DNA of 64,000 nucleotides from Paraconiothyrium sp. Pb-2020. Lineage: Eukaryota > Ascomycota > Dothideomycetes > Pleosporales > Didymosphaeriaceae. The notes under the pieces are model-generated. The model searched no databases and was not told the origin of the DNA. It saw only the letters and a list, made by a program, of their open reading frames with translations. Both the position numbers and the translations under genes were made by a program. Below, piece by piece: positions 10,676 to 20,390 of this stretch (position 1 is its first letter; every line of letters starts with the position of its first letter). The DNA lies in NCBI GenBank assembly GCA_022419385.1, contig JAJUBI010000005.1:4588001-4652000 (forward strand). Direction: 5' to 3'.

Positions 10676-11961
10676 CTTGGTGATTAAGTATTATATTAGA
10701 TATCGCTGTAGGGAATAGGGATGAGCGTGGAAGTTGCGATTAGAGATGAGGAACGAGTGTGAAAGTCGAATTAACGACTGGAAAGCGAGTGCTTGCGATC
10801 AAGACGGTACACGACAGCGCGAGCCCTAAATTCACAATAATGTTCGCCGCAAAGCGCGCTTTAAAGGAAGCAGGCACTTTCAGGGGGTCGCGTGTTCGGT
10901 AGCCATAGTGCAAGCCACAGCCTTGTCGTGGCGGTACTATTGTCTCGACAAGTTTTGTCCTTGGACACATTCGGCATCACAGCCTCGCGCATTTCCACAT
11001 CTGCTGCGCGACATTCACGGGGTTGACGATATTAGGAGCAAAACAGATATGATGGCTGAAGATTGAGCGCTAACATCGCTTATGTGGATCTAGATTGGGC
11101 GATCTCGAAGCCACGCCTGTAAATTTGAGAGCTTGACTCCTGGGGTTAGCGAGATTCATGACTCGCATGCGGAGATGGGGAGATCCGATTAAAAGGACCG
11201 ATTCCGTTCTACGCTGTCGACGATACATATCATGAGAGAAGTTGCCAGACCTCATTCATAGAATATTCCACTCAAAAGCTAAGAAATCTACCATAAAAAT
11301 CACATGAAGCAAGAGAAGCGACGGCTCCGTTCCTGTAGAGGATCGTATCTTACATCGACCTACAACATTTCTACTACTTTGATCTTAGCAGTAAAAGGAT
11401 AAAATTATTAGGTTAGCTCCTCTTTCGTAAGTCCTTAACAACAGGCATCTCTAGAGCTGAGGATCTTGCGCCTGACAAAGAGAAAACACTGTCTGGCAGT
11501 GGAAGGCTGTTGACTAGCGTCCTAGGATCCTGTGGAGAATGATTCCTGAACGCGACAAGGGACTAAAACATTTTACACACCCTCTATAGCAAGAATTGGT
11601 TCTTTTCTCGACAGTACATGGCCTCAAGGCTATGTGAAGATGTACCTGTCTGCAAAAGCGGGAGTCGCAATCCCAAAACGACCTCGTTTACACGATGCGC
11701 ATCGCGTTCTTCAATGTAAGGGGTAATGGACGGGCTGTTAGCTTAGGGCCTGGTTCTTGGTTGGATACGATGTTTCGAGGCTCCATATGGTGGCTCCTTC
11801 CGTGCGCCAGGTGCTCCTGCTGTTTTTGAGCATGACGCGACCACATAAACACTCCAACCGAAAGACGTCAAGACGAAACATCCGCGCCATTCTCGCATCC
11901 GCCACTCCTTTTCCTCCGAGCAACGCTTTCACTCAACAGTCACTCGTTCCAATCGCCCAGC
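10676..11961. other. Intergenic, divergent promoter region
   Basis: Separates the minus-strand chitin-binding gene from the plus-strand XPA-C-like gene. Only short unsupported ORFs occur (for example 10740-10970, 11738-11972). Confidence 0.4.
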
Positions 11962-13107
11962 ATGCCACGTAAACTTGCAGCGAAGAAGCGAACACGTAAG
12001 GCGGAGAGGGTTCAGAAAGGTACATGCCATTCTTTGAAAGCATGGTATTCAAGCTGACGGCATATGACTGCAGGTGATGTCGCAGCTGCCGCACCCTCTG
12101 TGAATGGTGGCGTGGTCTCAGACTTTACAGATAGCGGTTCGGCGGGTATGTGCCTCCTCTGAGCGGCCAGTCTACGGTTTGGATTGCAGTGAGACTCACC
12201 ATTCTCTAGGGGTAACGGGAGCCGGCGCAGTAGCAGAGGATGAGGACCTCGGCGTTCTTCCAGTGGTGTCGAACCCGATCACCCGCGGTAAGAAAGGAGT
12301 CGCAAGCAACGCTGCTAAACGCAAGCGCTCCACGTCTTCATCGCCAGTTCCAGACTTGATTGAAGCATCTGCCACTTCAACTATGCCAGTGCAGCAATCT
12401 CAGGCCGGGAAGAGGCGCAAGAAGCAGACGACGCAAACCCACGAAGCCCAGGAAGGAGCCTCCAATGCGCAGACGGAAGAGAAGGATCTCGGCGATGAGG
12501 TTGACGCAAAGGAAGGGAAGGAGAGGGCCACCGTCACCAAGCCCGCCAAAGCCCCTAAGGCGGGTCCACGCAAGTGGAGGCAAGACTGGAAAGACTGGAT
12601 CAGCGCTGCAGAGAATCAGTCAACCGACCAATTCGATCGTAATTACGACGAGGACTTGGTCAATGTTAAAGAAAGCGCCAAGGTCTATGGTATCAAAAAA
12701 GAGGACCTTGCTTGTCTGCCGCATTGTCCTGTCCAGAACCCACATGGAAAGGGCTTCACCCCGATGAAGTTCTTCTTGAAGACCGATGTAATCCGCCTTG
12801 CGTTTCGCAAGGAAGCTATTCTGGCAGGAATTCCCCAGGACGATGAAGAAGAACTACTTGCATGTGGTGAAGAGTTGTACGAGGAGAAGAACGGGTACGT
12901 GCGATCGTTCCTATGTCGTTATTCGAGTCTTGTGTTACGCCCAGACGGATGATGCAGTATCAGAAGAGAACCATCTGGGAGCATTTCATTCAACCTTTGC
13001 TAACACAACTAGCCCTGTCGACGAGCTATATAATCTCAAGATGGAAGGCTTGGAGCCTGCGATGGACCGCTACTAGCAGCCGCCAAGATGCTAGCAACGA
13101 CGGATGA
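11962..13107 (+). CDS. Nuclear protein with XPA C-terminal-like domain; 3' end uncertain
   Basis: Predicted exons 11962..12019, 12074..12145, 12210..12894 and 12945..13107 (about 325 aa). The first ATG gives a very basic start (MPRKLAAKKRTRKAERVQK), followed by Lys/Arg/Ala-rich disorder with several nuclear-localisation-like clusters (KRKR, KRRKK). Residues about 175-245 resemble the XPA C-terminal fold: an N-V-K-E-S-A-K-V-Y turn, KKEDLACL, an NPHGKG loop and MKFFLKTDVIRLAFRK. XPA is the DNA-damage recognition factor of nucleotide excision repair. Here only this subdomain is seen, without the zinc-finger, so it belongs to an XPA-like fungal family and is not the repair gene itself. Near 12990-13020 the more natural-looking reading switches frame, so the last about 40 residues are doubtful. 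Confidence 0.6.
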
Positions 13108-13739
13108 TATGGTTTGTTGGAGAAGTCGTCACGGGAAGGACTGAAATATGAGCATATGAGTATTGCACAGGGCTTCTCTCCAACATCGTATCCGAATTCA
13201 GCTACGAGGAACATATTAACGGAGGACATGAATGCTGTCAGCCCCGGCAATCCCGAGCAAAAGGAGATGAGCAGGTATAACATATTTACACGATAGTTCG
13301 CAACGAATACATGAAATCTAGGTGCTCAGATATCTCCTCGGGTGTTGTGTTGAAACGAATGTGTGTGGCTGTGAGCGACAAAACCTGGGAGATTATGAGT
13401 AGCTCCATATCATATGGTTAAGACTGTGAGCGTCACTTCTACCTTTCCACGGCACTGGTCGCGAACATCACAAAGCTCACTTTGCGCAAGGTTACAACAA
13501 ACATTATGCCCATTATCGTGTTATCTCTAAAGAAGCTGCAAAGTTCATCGCACTAAAATGGTACTATGAACTTCAGTAAAGCCTCATCATCCTTATTCAA
13601 GAACACTATCTTCCAGAAGAACATGAAAGAAAAAACCTTTGAAGATGACCAGAACATACTAGAGGCACAGTGCGAGTCATTCCATCAATCCGCGAACGAT
13701 CCCCCCGCTTGTTCGTTCAACACAAGCTTTCCTAGACTC
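13108..13739. other. Intergenic
   Basis: I see nothing with coding support. Short ORFs (13114-13296, 13566-13757) have no recognisable content. The stretch 13500-13680 is AT-rich. Confidence 0.4.
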
Positions 13740-15191
13740 TCAAGTATCGGAGCTTGATCCCAGGGAGGACTGCCACGCTTCCAAAAGCATCGCGGCGAGG
13801 TCATAGTTATCCCAGTGAGACCGCCGCTCATGCTCATTATGAGAATAAGCCACCGTGATACCGCGATGCTGCTGAAGGTCATGTTTTACCTCATTGGGCT
13901 GGTTGATGAAGGCGAAGGTCTCGTAATTGTCGTTACGCTTGCTGGAGCAATGAAGACGGACGTCTTTCAGACATGGTAGCTGTGCTTTATCAGCAATAAG
14001 TGGGCGGAGGATATTGTAGATCTCCAGCTCCGGATAGAGAATGGTAAGTATCTCCAGCGATTCGGGTAAAGTCTCTGCGAGCGGTCGCTGGCAGTAGTTC
14101 GGGAACTCTGGGTGTCGGCGTACAGCCTGGAACCCCGGAACGATTCCCTCGTACGGTATTTCGAGCTTTCGCAGGCGGGTGAAATTTTCCAACCCTCGAG
14201 CGGGGAGGCAGGGTTCGAGAAATGTGAAGTGGTCGTGGGGATTCAAGCTGATAGCTAATTCCTCCAATTGCTCTTAGACCTGTTCAAACCCCCGAACAAT
14301 AGTAGTGAAGTGACCCCAGACATGATGGGCAACAAAGTATGATCCAACTGCTCCCGCTTCTCCAGGGTGATACCCAGGGTAATCTCGGAGCACGATTTTC
14401 GCTTTCTCCAGTGAGCGGTAATGAGCCAGGAATGTTTTGAGCGCAGCAGAGGCCATAGAATGGCTGTTCATGACCTCATTGCTCCTCTCGATGGACAAAG
14501 AGTGGATGTTGTTTGGTGCTGTCTGAGGCGGATTCTCGAATATCAACCTGGAGCCTTCTCCGATGGCCAACTGCCGCAAAGAAGGTAGACTAGCCAGAGC
14601 GTGATGAAATCCAGGTGCGTCCCACTTGAGGCTCTTCAACTTGCGGAGGCCCAGGGCTTGCGTCGCGTTAGCATCGTTCAGGTCAAGCGTCCCGAGTAGT
14701 TCCTCGGCGATGTCCTCGTCCGTGCGTCGCACGCAGACATTTAGGTTCCGCAAATCGTGCATAACACTGAAGATCAACGACGACGCTATCAGTGACTCTT
14801 CTATCTGAACCCACACGTGGGGAGCAAGAGAGTGGGAATGCTGAAGAATAGACGTGGATGGCACCTTCACCCGGAATAATCCTGAGCATACGTTCAGACG
14901 GAAATCCTTGACTAGTGAGGCAAGATTCGCCTGTTCTGTAAATGTGCGATGTAGTAGCCAGAGGTTTCGGACTTTAGGACGAGCTTCCGGGGTGTTGGGA
15001 AGATATCGGCGGGCATGAGGAGGGTCAATGGTCCTGAAGTCGATGGTGTTGTACAAGATTTCTTCGCTGATTTTCCGAAGAGCTCGGCTCACTAGAGCCA
15101 GTGATGCCTTGTCTGCACGTCGAAGGTACGATCCGATGTGTACAAGAACCTCGCTAGGAAGATTTTGGAAGGTTGTGTTCCGCCAATCCAT
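13740..15191 (-). pseudogene. F-box protein gene interrupted by one in-frame TAA
   Basis: The minus-strand frame from ATG 15191 runs 305 codons to a TAA at 14276-14274. It then continues in the same frame for another 178 codons to a stop at 13740. The N-terminus is a clear F-box (FQNLPSEVLVHIGSYLRRADKASLALVSRALR), which would bind Skp1 in an SCF ubiquitin ligase. Both halves read as one Leu-rich substrate-binding region: GFEQV-stop-EQLEELAISLNPH joins naturally. No plausible GT..AG intron removes the stop. A CAA to TAA change (C to T at CpA, as RIP makes) would explain it. Either the gene is a recent pseudogene, or a 305-aa shortened protein is made, or the base is a sequence error. Confidence 0.75.
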
Positions 15192-16074
15192 GACGGGTTC
15201 GTGACGTCCGATGGGTGAGTTTTGATGGTTGCCGATGTCGCCCAGTTGACGGATGCCACGACGATCGCTTTGTAGATGACCTTGTGCTAGGATTCGTCCG
15301 TCTTGAAAGGGATGGAGGTCGTGGAGGGAGTGAGTGTTGTGGGATGTTATATGTTCATTATGGGAACGTGTTTATATATAGATTTCTGCAGCGCGCTTGA
15401 CCAATGCATCGTGCACGGATCTTCCTGAGTTGAATCGAGTCTGTCCTGCTCAAAGGTTGAAAATTGGCTTTCACTAATCAAGATCGAGTACCCTTTTAAT
15501 CTGTCTTGCGAAAAATCCTGAGGAAGTTATACGTGCTTAGCAAGCCAAAGATGTAGATTCTAGACTAACACAATAAGCCTGTGGGAGTGATAAGGCGATC
15601 CTTCAAGTTTTGCTGCGCAATTTTTGTACTCGAGCATATCCTGAACAGATCCCAGCAGCGAATCGGTACGTAGCGATAACACGCTCCAGACTGGTATTAA
15701 AACAGGTGCACGTACTACATTTATACGAGAAGGTCTGACGCGGTCTGCATTTGTCAGAACAAGCCATCTCATCAAGCAAGAAGATAACGCGCTTGTCAAA
15801 TCGAATTCAACGATCGGCTATTAGCTATATGAAGTGATTGTCTCTATACAATGATTGATCGTGTAAAACATGAGAAGTATTCTTGGGCTTTGATTAGAAC
15901 AATACAGCAGTGAATACAGCTGCAGTCTTTTAGGCTATTTTCGCCCGCACACATGAACGCATCACGATTTCACAAACATACCTAGAAGTTCTTCGTGTAC
16001 TATTTCTTACTGCTCAAGCTTCGGTCTCCAGCGAACCTCTATCAACGTCTTGCCACAAATTGGGCTTGGTCAGA
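15192..16074. other. Intergenic between two minus-strand genes
   Basis: A TATATATA at 15373-15380 lies about 180 nt upstream of the F-box gene start. The stretch 15540-16000 is AT-rich without coding support. Confidence 0.4.
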
Positions 16075-17724
16075 TCATCGTCTTACGAACCTGACTCCAG
16101 CTGCCTCTGGATGCAGTAAATGCGTGCTGATATTGAAGTGCTTTTCATCAAGCAGTATGCCCATGAGTTTTCCCCTTGCAGCTTGAGGGCTCTGTCCCGC
16201 AACCGCCGCCTCAATGCGCCACTTCGACATTATCTGAGCAAGCAACGCCACAAACTCAACCTGACTAAACTTCTTGCCAGGACAAGCGCGCGGACCGAGG
16301 AGCCAGGGGCAATACATGGGACCTTCCGGGATAAAGAGAGCCTCATCGCCAGATACACTGTCCGACACAAAGCGCTTAGGATCAAACGTATCCGGGATCG
16401 ACCCCCAGCGCGACGAGAGATGGCCCCCGTAGAAGTGGCCACCCACAACTGTGCCAGAAGATACAGTGATCGATTTAGGACCTTCCTTCGTTATGATGGG
16501 GAGCTCACGAGGCTCAGTAGGCGACCGGATGAGCATTGGTGCAGGACTGGCAAGCCGCAATGTCTCGTACATGACCGCGAGACAACGTACCAACTTTGGA
16601 TACACTGAGTCGTAGCTAGCGTTTCCCGACTCCGTATATTGTTTCTGTAGCTCCTCAAAAACCCAGTCTTGGGTCTCTGGGTATGCAGCAAGATACGAAA
16701 GCGCAAATGTCATACTCGAAGCAGTTGTTTCGTACCCAGCCAAGTTGAAAACGAAGATGTTGCCATATAGTTCAGATTCGGTGAGGTAGGAAGGCCGTCC
16801 AGTGCCCTTTTGCAGTTGCTCCTTCTCTGCCTCATTCGCCTTTACCATTGCTCCCAGGAGACTCCTCTTCTGCAGATTTTCCGCAGTCTGTTTGTTCGCT
16901 TGCATATGCCTCAGAACCGCCTCTTTCATGTACATCCTAAACTCGGCCACTGAAACCTTCAACTTTCTCAGCTTGTCAGGCAATAAATATTCCGGGGCTT
17001 CAAGGCTGTTGAAGATGATCGTAAGCATGATATGCTTCAGGATGAATCCTAAGCTGTCCATCAGTGACTCGCGATGGCCAGGTGGTACTGTTGTTAACCC
17101 CATGTCCTGGCCAAACCCGACATTGGCTAGGACCTGCATGGCTACAAGATCGAAGGTTGAGCGTATACGGCCTAGCGACCTTTCACTCTCGCCTTCAAAG
17201 TCGATACCTTTGACCCTTGCAATTGTCTCGTCCCACACTTCGCGAAATGCGCTCTCGTTGAACGCACTCGCGGTGATCTTGCGATGCCTTTGCCATTCTG
17301 CACCTTGTGTTGAGGTCACATTCTGCCCATAGAACGCAAACAGCTGGGACTGAGTAGCCGGCTTCGGCCAATCCTTGTGTTCTCTAAAGATCTTTTGGAT
17401 GGCTGGAGGATAACATGTCACAATGATGTTGCTGGCTGGGGAGCACAAGACAAAGTTCTCGCCGAGGCGCATAGATGTGCGGGCACCATCTTCTGTTGGC
17501 CATCCCATATTCGTGTAAATGTACCAATTGCCGAGCCCGAAAGGAAGGATTTCAACCCATGCGAAGAGAGGACGCAATGGCATCCACCATGGTTCCTCGA
17601 ATGAGACCGGTAAAAGAATGATTGGTAGACCGAAAGTACATGCTGTTTGATAGTGGACGAAAAGCTTGTACACGCGATGCAATAGCCAAACCGTGAATGG
17701 CAAGAAAAACCAGTAGGTAAACAT
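16075..17724 (-). CDS. Cytochrome P450 monooxygenase
   Basis: Single exon, 549 aa, full P450 length. A hydrophobic N-terminal anchor (FTYWFFLPFTVWLLHRVYKLF) places it on the ER membrane. Motifs in order are the helix C WQRHRK segment, the helix I LAGYETT oxygen-binding motif (about residue 330), ExxR as YETLR, the meander segment FDPKRF and the haem loop PWLLGPRACPGKKF with ligand Cys481. The position usually held by Phe at the start of the haem loop is Trp here (W474). The substrate cannot be told from sequence. The nearest biosynthetic gene is the BAHD-like acyltransferase at 20391, and P450/MFS remains lie at 7030-8363, so a role in secondary metabolism is plausible but unproven. There is no intron, unlike most neighbours. 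Confidence 0.92.
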   Translation of the reverse strand: MFTYWFFLPFTVWLLHRVYKLFVHYQTACTFGLPIILLPVSFEEPWWMPLRPLFAWVEILPFGLGNWYIYTNMGWPTEDGARTSMRLGENFVLCSPASNIIVTCYPPAIQKIFREHKDWPKPATQSQLFAFYGQNVTSTQGAEWQRHRKITASAFNESAFREVWDETIARVKGIDFEGESERSLGRIRSTFDLVAMQVLANVGFGQDMGLTTVPPGHRESLMDSLGFILKHIMLTIIFNSLEAPEYLLPDKLRKLKVSVAEFRMYMKEAVLRHMQANKQTAENLQKRSLLGAMVKANEAEKEQLQKGTGRPSYLTESELYGNIFVFNLAGYETTASSMTFALSYLAAYPETQDWVFEELQKQYTESGNASYDSVYPKLVRCLAVMYETLRLASPAPMLIRSPTEPRELPIITKEGPKSITVSSGTVVGGHFYGGHLSSRWGSIPDTFDPKRFVSDSVSGDEALFIPEGPMYCPWLLGPRACPGKKFSQVEFVALLAQIMSKWRIEAAVAGQSPQAARGKLMGILLDEKHFNISTHLLHPEAAGVRFVRR

Positions 17725-18558
17725 GGCGAAGGGCGATGGTGGATTTCGTCGCTGTATGCGTGAACTGGGATTTGCCTCGCATTATATGTGTTCTACGACT
17801 GGTGGGGCCCATTATACTGCTTACTTACTGTTCATAGGTGGCAGACGGATTGATTTGTACGCCACATGGTAGCGCTTACTTTCCTCGACATAAGCGAATA
17901 AATAGCCAACAAATTCGGAAATTCCTCTGTGCTATTCTGCGCTATGATGTTTGTAGCGCAGCATGACTCGCGTGTTGGTCTAGACAGCCGTAACGACGTC
18001 GTGAACGTCTGCACTCTCTTGAGCGACCCTGAGAGCAACCAAGCATGGACAAGAACGTGCCTAACGCTTCCAAGGCGTGGAGTTACTAGGTCTTAGCAAG
18101 GCGCGCAAGGCGATGCTGACTGTGCAAGATCTGACACGCCCCGGCCATTCCCTTCTAGCGCGAAATATCCAAGAGCCATGCTTCAGTGCGACTTAATTGT
18201 CAAACTTCGATTTTCAGTGAACCTTAACCGCCACGGCATTACCTAGGTATCATCGAACAAAGACTATGATAATGTAGCACAATGTAAAACGCTGCCTTGA
18301 TAACAATTCAATCAAATTGGCACAAGTCCCTCGGCTGACAATCGCAGCCTTCAATGCAGCCTTATTAGCCACGCTGTTATGGTGAAGGTAGTCGGACGTG
18401 ATTAGCACGTGGCCGGGCCCGCGCCCGCGGGCAGGCGTTTGGTGCACTGTCCCCTATTACCCGATTCGGCCAAGCTATGTCACGGTAGAACGTACCTGCC
18501 ATCACCTTAAGATTGCAGCTACCCATGCGGGCCTCGACCCAGCGACACCACGCGCAAC
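17725..18558. other. Intergenic, divergent promoter region
   Basis: Lies between the P450 (minus) and the F-box gene (plus). It contains a GC-rich patch with the palindrome GCCCGCGGGC at 18423-18432. No coding signal. Confidence 0.4.
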
Positions 18559-19863
18559 ATGGCCGCAATCGAAGTTCTCCCGCCTGAAATACTACTCGAG
18601 ATCGGCCGCCAAGTTCGAGGCAGATATCGCAACTCTGACTTGGCCAATCTCTCACTCGTCTCCCGACAGCTTCGACCGATCGCGCAAGAAAGCCTTCTCG
18701 AGAAGCCGCGGTTCAAGCTCACAAACATCCACTTGTTCATGGTGGAATTGAATCGCCACTCCTGGATCATCCCTAGAATCCAAGATCTGGAGCTATGGAG
18801 TACCGACGAAGGTCGTGAGTTGAAGTACTTCACCCTTTCAGACTTTCCCACTGGCTTCTCCGCTAGAGTCTCCCAACGCGTGATGAATCATTTCTTGACT
18901 CAAGTCAAATACTCAGCGGTCCCTGGTCCTCCAGATATATCGGCTAAGCTTGATCCGAAGGAATGTGCAGATACCATCAAACGTTTCTCGAAGAGTAAGG
19001 CGCATGAGCGGGAGTGGAATATGGCGTTGGAGCAAGACATCGTACCGGCACTGCTAGGTATCCTACTTGTCAATTTGCCGAAATTGAAAGCGCTCCGATG
19101 CGCCGCGGTATGGCTCATGGACTTTCCCAACCTGACCAGTGTACTCAGTGCTGAGGTATCCTTGGTTGTTCCCAGCGCATGGAAACACGACTGGCTTGCG
19201 GGTACGATGGACATGCTGGCAGAAACGCTAGAAGAGTTTGAAGTTCCGACAAACGATTTCCACATGCGCTTCTCGCGAAACGCTTCGGCGCTTTTCAACT
19301 TTTCCTCTTTCACAAAGTTGAAGAAGCTAAGCATATCCATGGATGCCATCTACTATCGCGATCGGCCTCCCCTCTGGCCATCACCTTGGCCGGTGCCGCT
19401 ACTTCCTCCAAACCTCGAGATACTCCGGATCAGCGAAGGCACGGACCTGACAACGTCATTCGTCGAGGACTTGTGCAAGGTGAAGAAGGAAGGAAAGATA
19501 TTGCAAGCCCTCCGTCGAGTTGAAATCTTCTTCAAGCTACAATACGATTTCGTCGTAATCGAACCAACATCCTTGAAGACTGTATGCTCAGATGCGATTG
19601 TAGCGCTCTCGCTCTACTTCCCGGGTTACCCCATCACCACTCGCGAGGTAGACCGCAGTCTATGGTCTCTCAAAGAGGAACGCATGATGGCGCAGGTCAG
19701 GTGGGAGAGGTTCTATAGAAAGCACGAGCTCGCCAAGAGCCTGGCATCCTATGAGTGGGATCGTCTTTGGGTCATGGAGCGCTGTGTTTGCGAACTAGAT
19801 TCGGAACAAGAGATGGAACTCGAATTCGATGTTGACGGCGATGTCGAAATGGCCAGCAACTGA
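18559..19863 (+). CDS. F-box protein
   Basis: Single exon of 434 aa beginning MAAIEVLPPEILLEIGRQV. The F-box is at residues 4-50 (LPPEILLEI ... NLSLVSRQLRPIAQESL), the Skp1-binding module of SCF ubiquitin ligases. The rest consists of irregular Leu-rich segments (LPKLKAL, LEEFEVP, TKLKKLSIS, PPNLEILRIS) that probably form a substrate-binding solenoid. The acidic C-terminus (ELDSEQEMELEFDVDGDVEM) is unusual. It is intact, in contrast with the broken F-box gene at 13740-15191. The substrate is unknown. Confidence 0.85.
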   Translation: MAAIEVLPPEILLEIGRQVRGRYRNSDLANLSLVSRQLRPIAQESLLEKPRFKLTNIHLFMVELNRHSWIIPRIQDLELWSTDEGRELKYFTLSDFPTGFSARVSQRVMNHFLTQVKYSAVPGPPDISAKLDPKECADTIKRFSKSKAHEREWNMALEQDIVPALLGILLVNLPKLKALRCAAVWLMDFPNLTSVLSAEVSLVVPSAWKHDWLAGTMDMLAETLEEFEVPTNDFHMRFSRNASALFNFSSFTKLKKLSISMDAIYYRDRPPLWPSPWPVPLLPPNLEILRISEGTDLTTSFVEDLCKVKKEGKILQALRRVEIFFKLQYDFVVIEPTSLKTVCSDAIVALSLYFPGYPITTREVDRSLWSLKEERMMAQVRWERFYRKHELAKSLASYEWDRLWVMERCVCELDSEQEMELEFDVDGDVEMASN

Positions 19864-20390
19864 ATAATCGAGCTAGCAATTTTTGGAGACGTAAGAGGAC
19901 CACATTCTACATCTATGGTAACTAATGAACGAAAAGGGATCCATAATCTGATGCAGAACCTACTAGAAATAGACGTTGAGGTCGCGAAAGAATTCTGAGG
20001 GTCTTCGTCTTCGTTGGAAGCCTGCGCTTGACCAACAGACAACTTGATCGCACAGAACTTGTCTCACGAAACGGGCCACACGAGCATGAAGCCTGGAGCA
20101 ACAACTCGGAAGACATTACGCGAATGCTCTTGAGTCACATGGCCGCTCTCTAGCGTTGGAACACATGAGGAGTAAGGTAGATCCGAGTATTTGCGTGGGG
20201 TTTCAAAGCGCTAGTTTAGGTTTGTGGGCATTGAAAACGGAATCATTCACCTTTTACACTTTTGAAAGTTTGTTTTTGTCGTTGCAACAAGAGGCTTACC
20301 ATCAAAATGAATTTCCCTTAGACTCAGATACATGACTTGACATTAACCATTCGTCCGGATGGACTCATTAGTAGAAGCAATTATAAGCTC
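19864..20390. other. Convergent 3' spacer
   Basis: Lies between the 3' ends of the F-box gene and the acyltransferase. A T-rich stretch occurs near 20240-20290. I see nothing else. Confidence 0.4.

Noticed and set aside
16120..17332. Plus-strand ORFs of 162 and 176 aa opposite the P450
   Set aside because: Antisense shadows of a well-defined P450.
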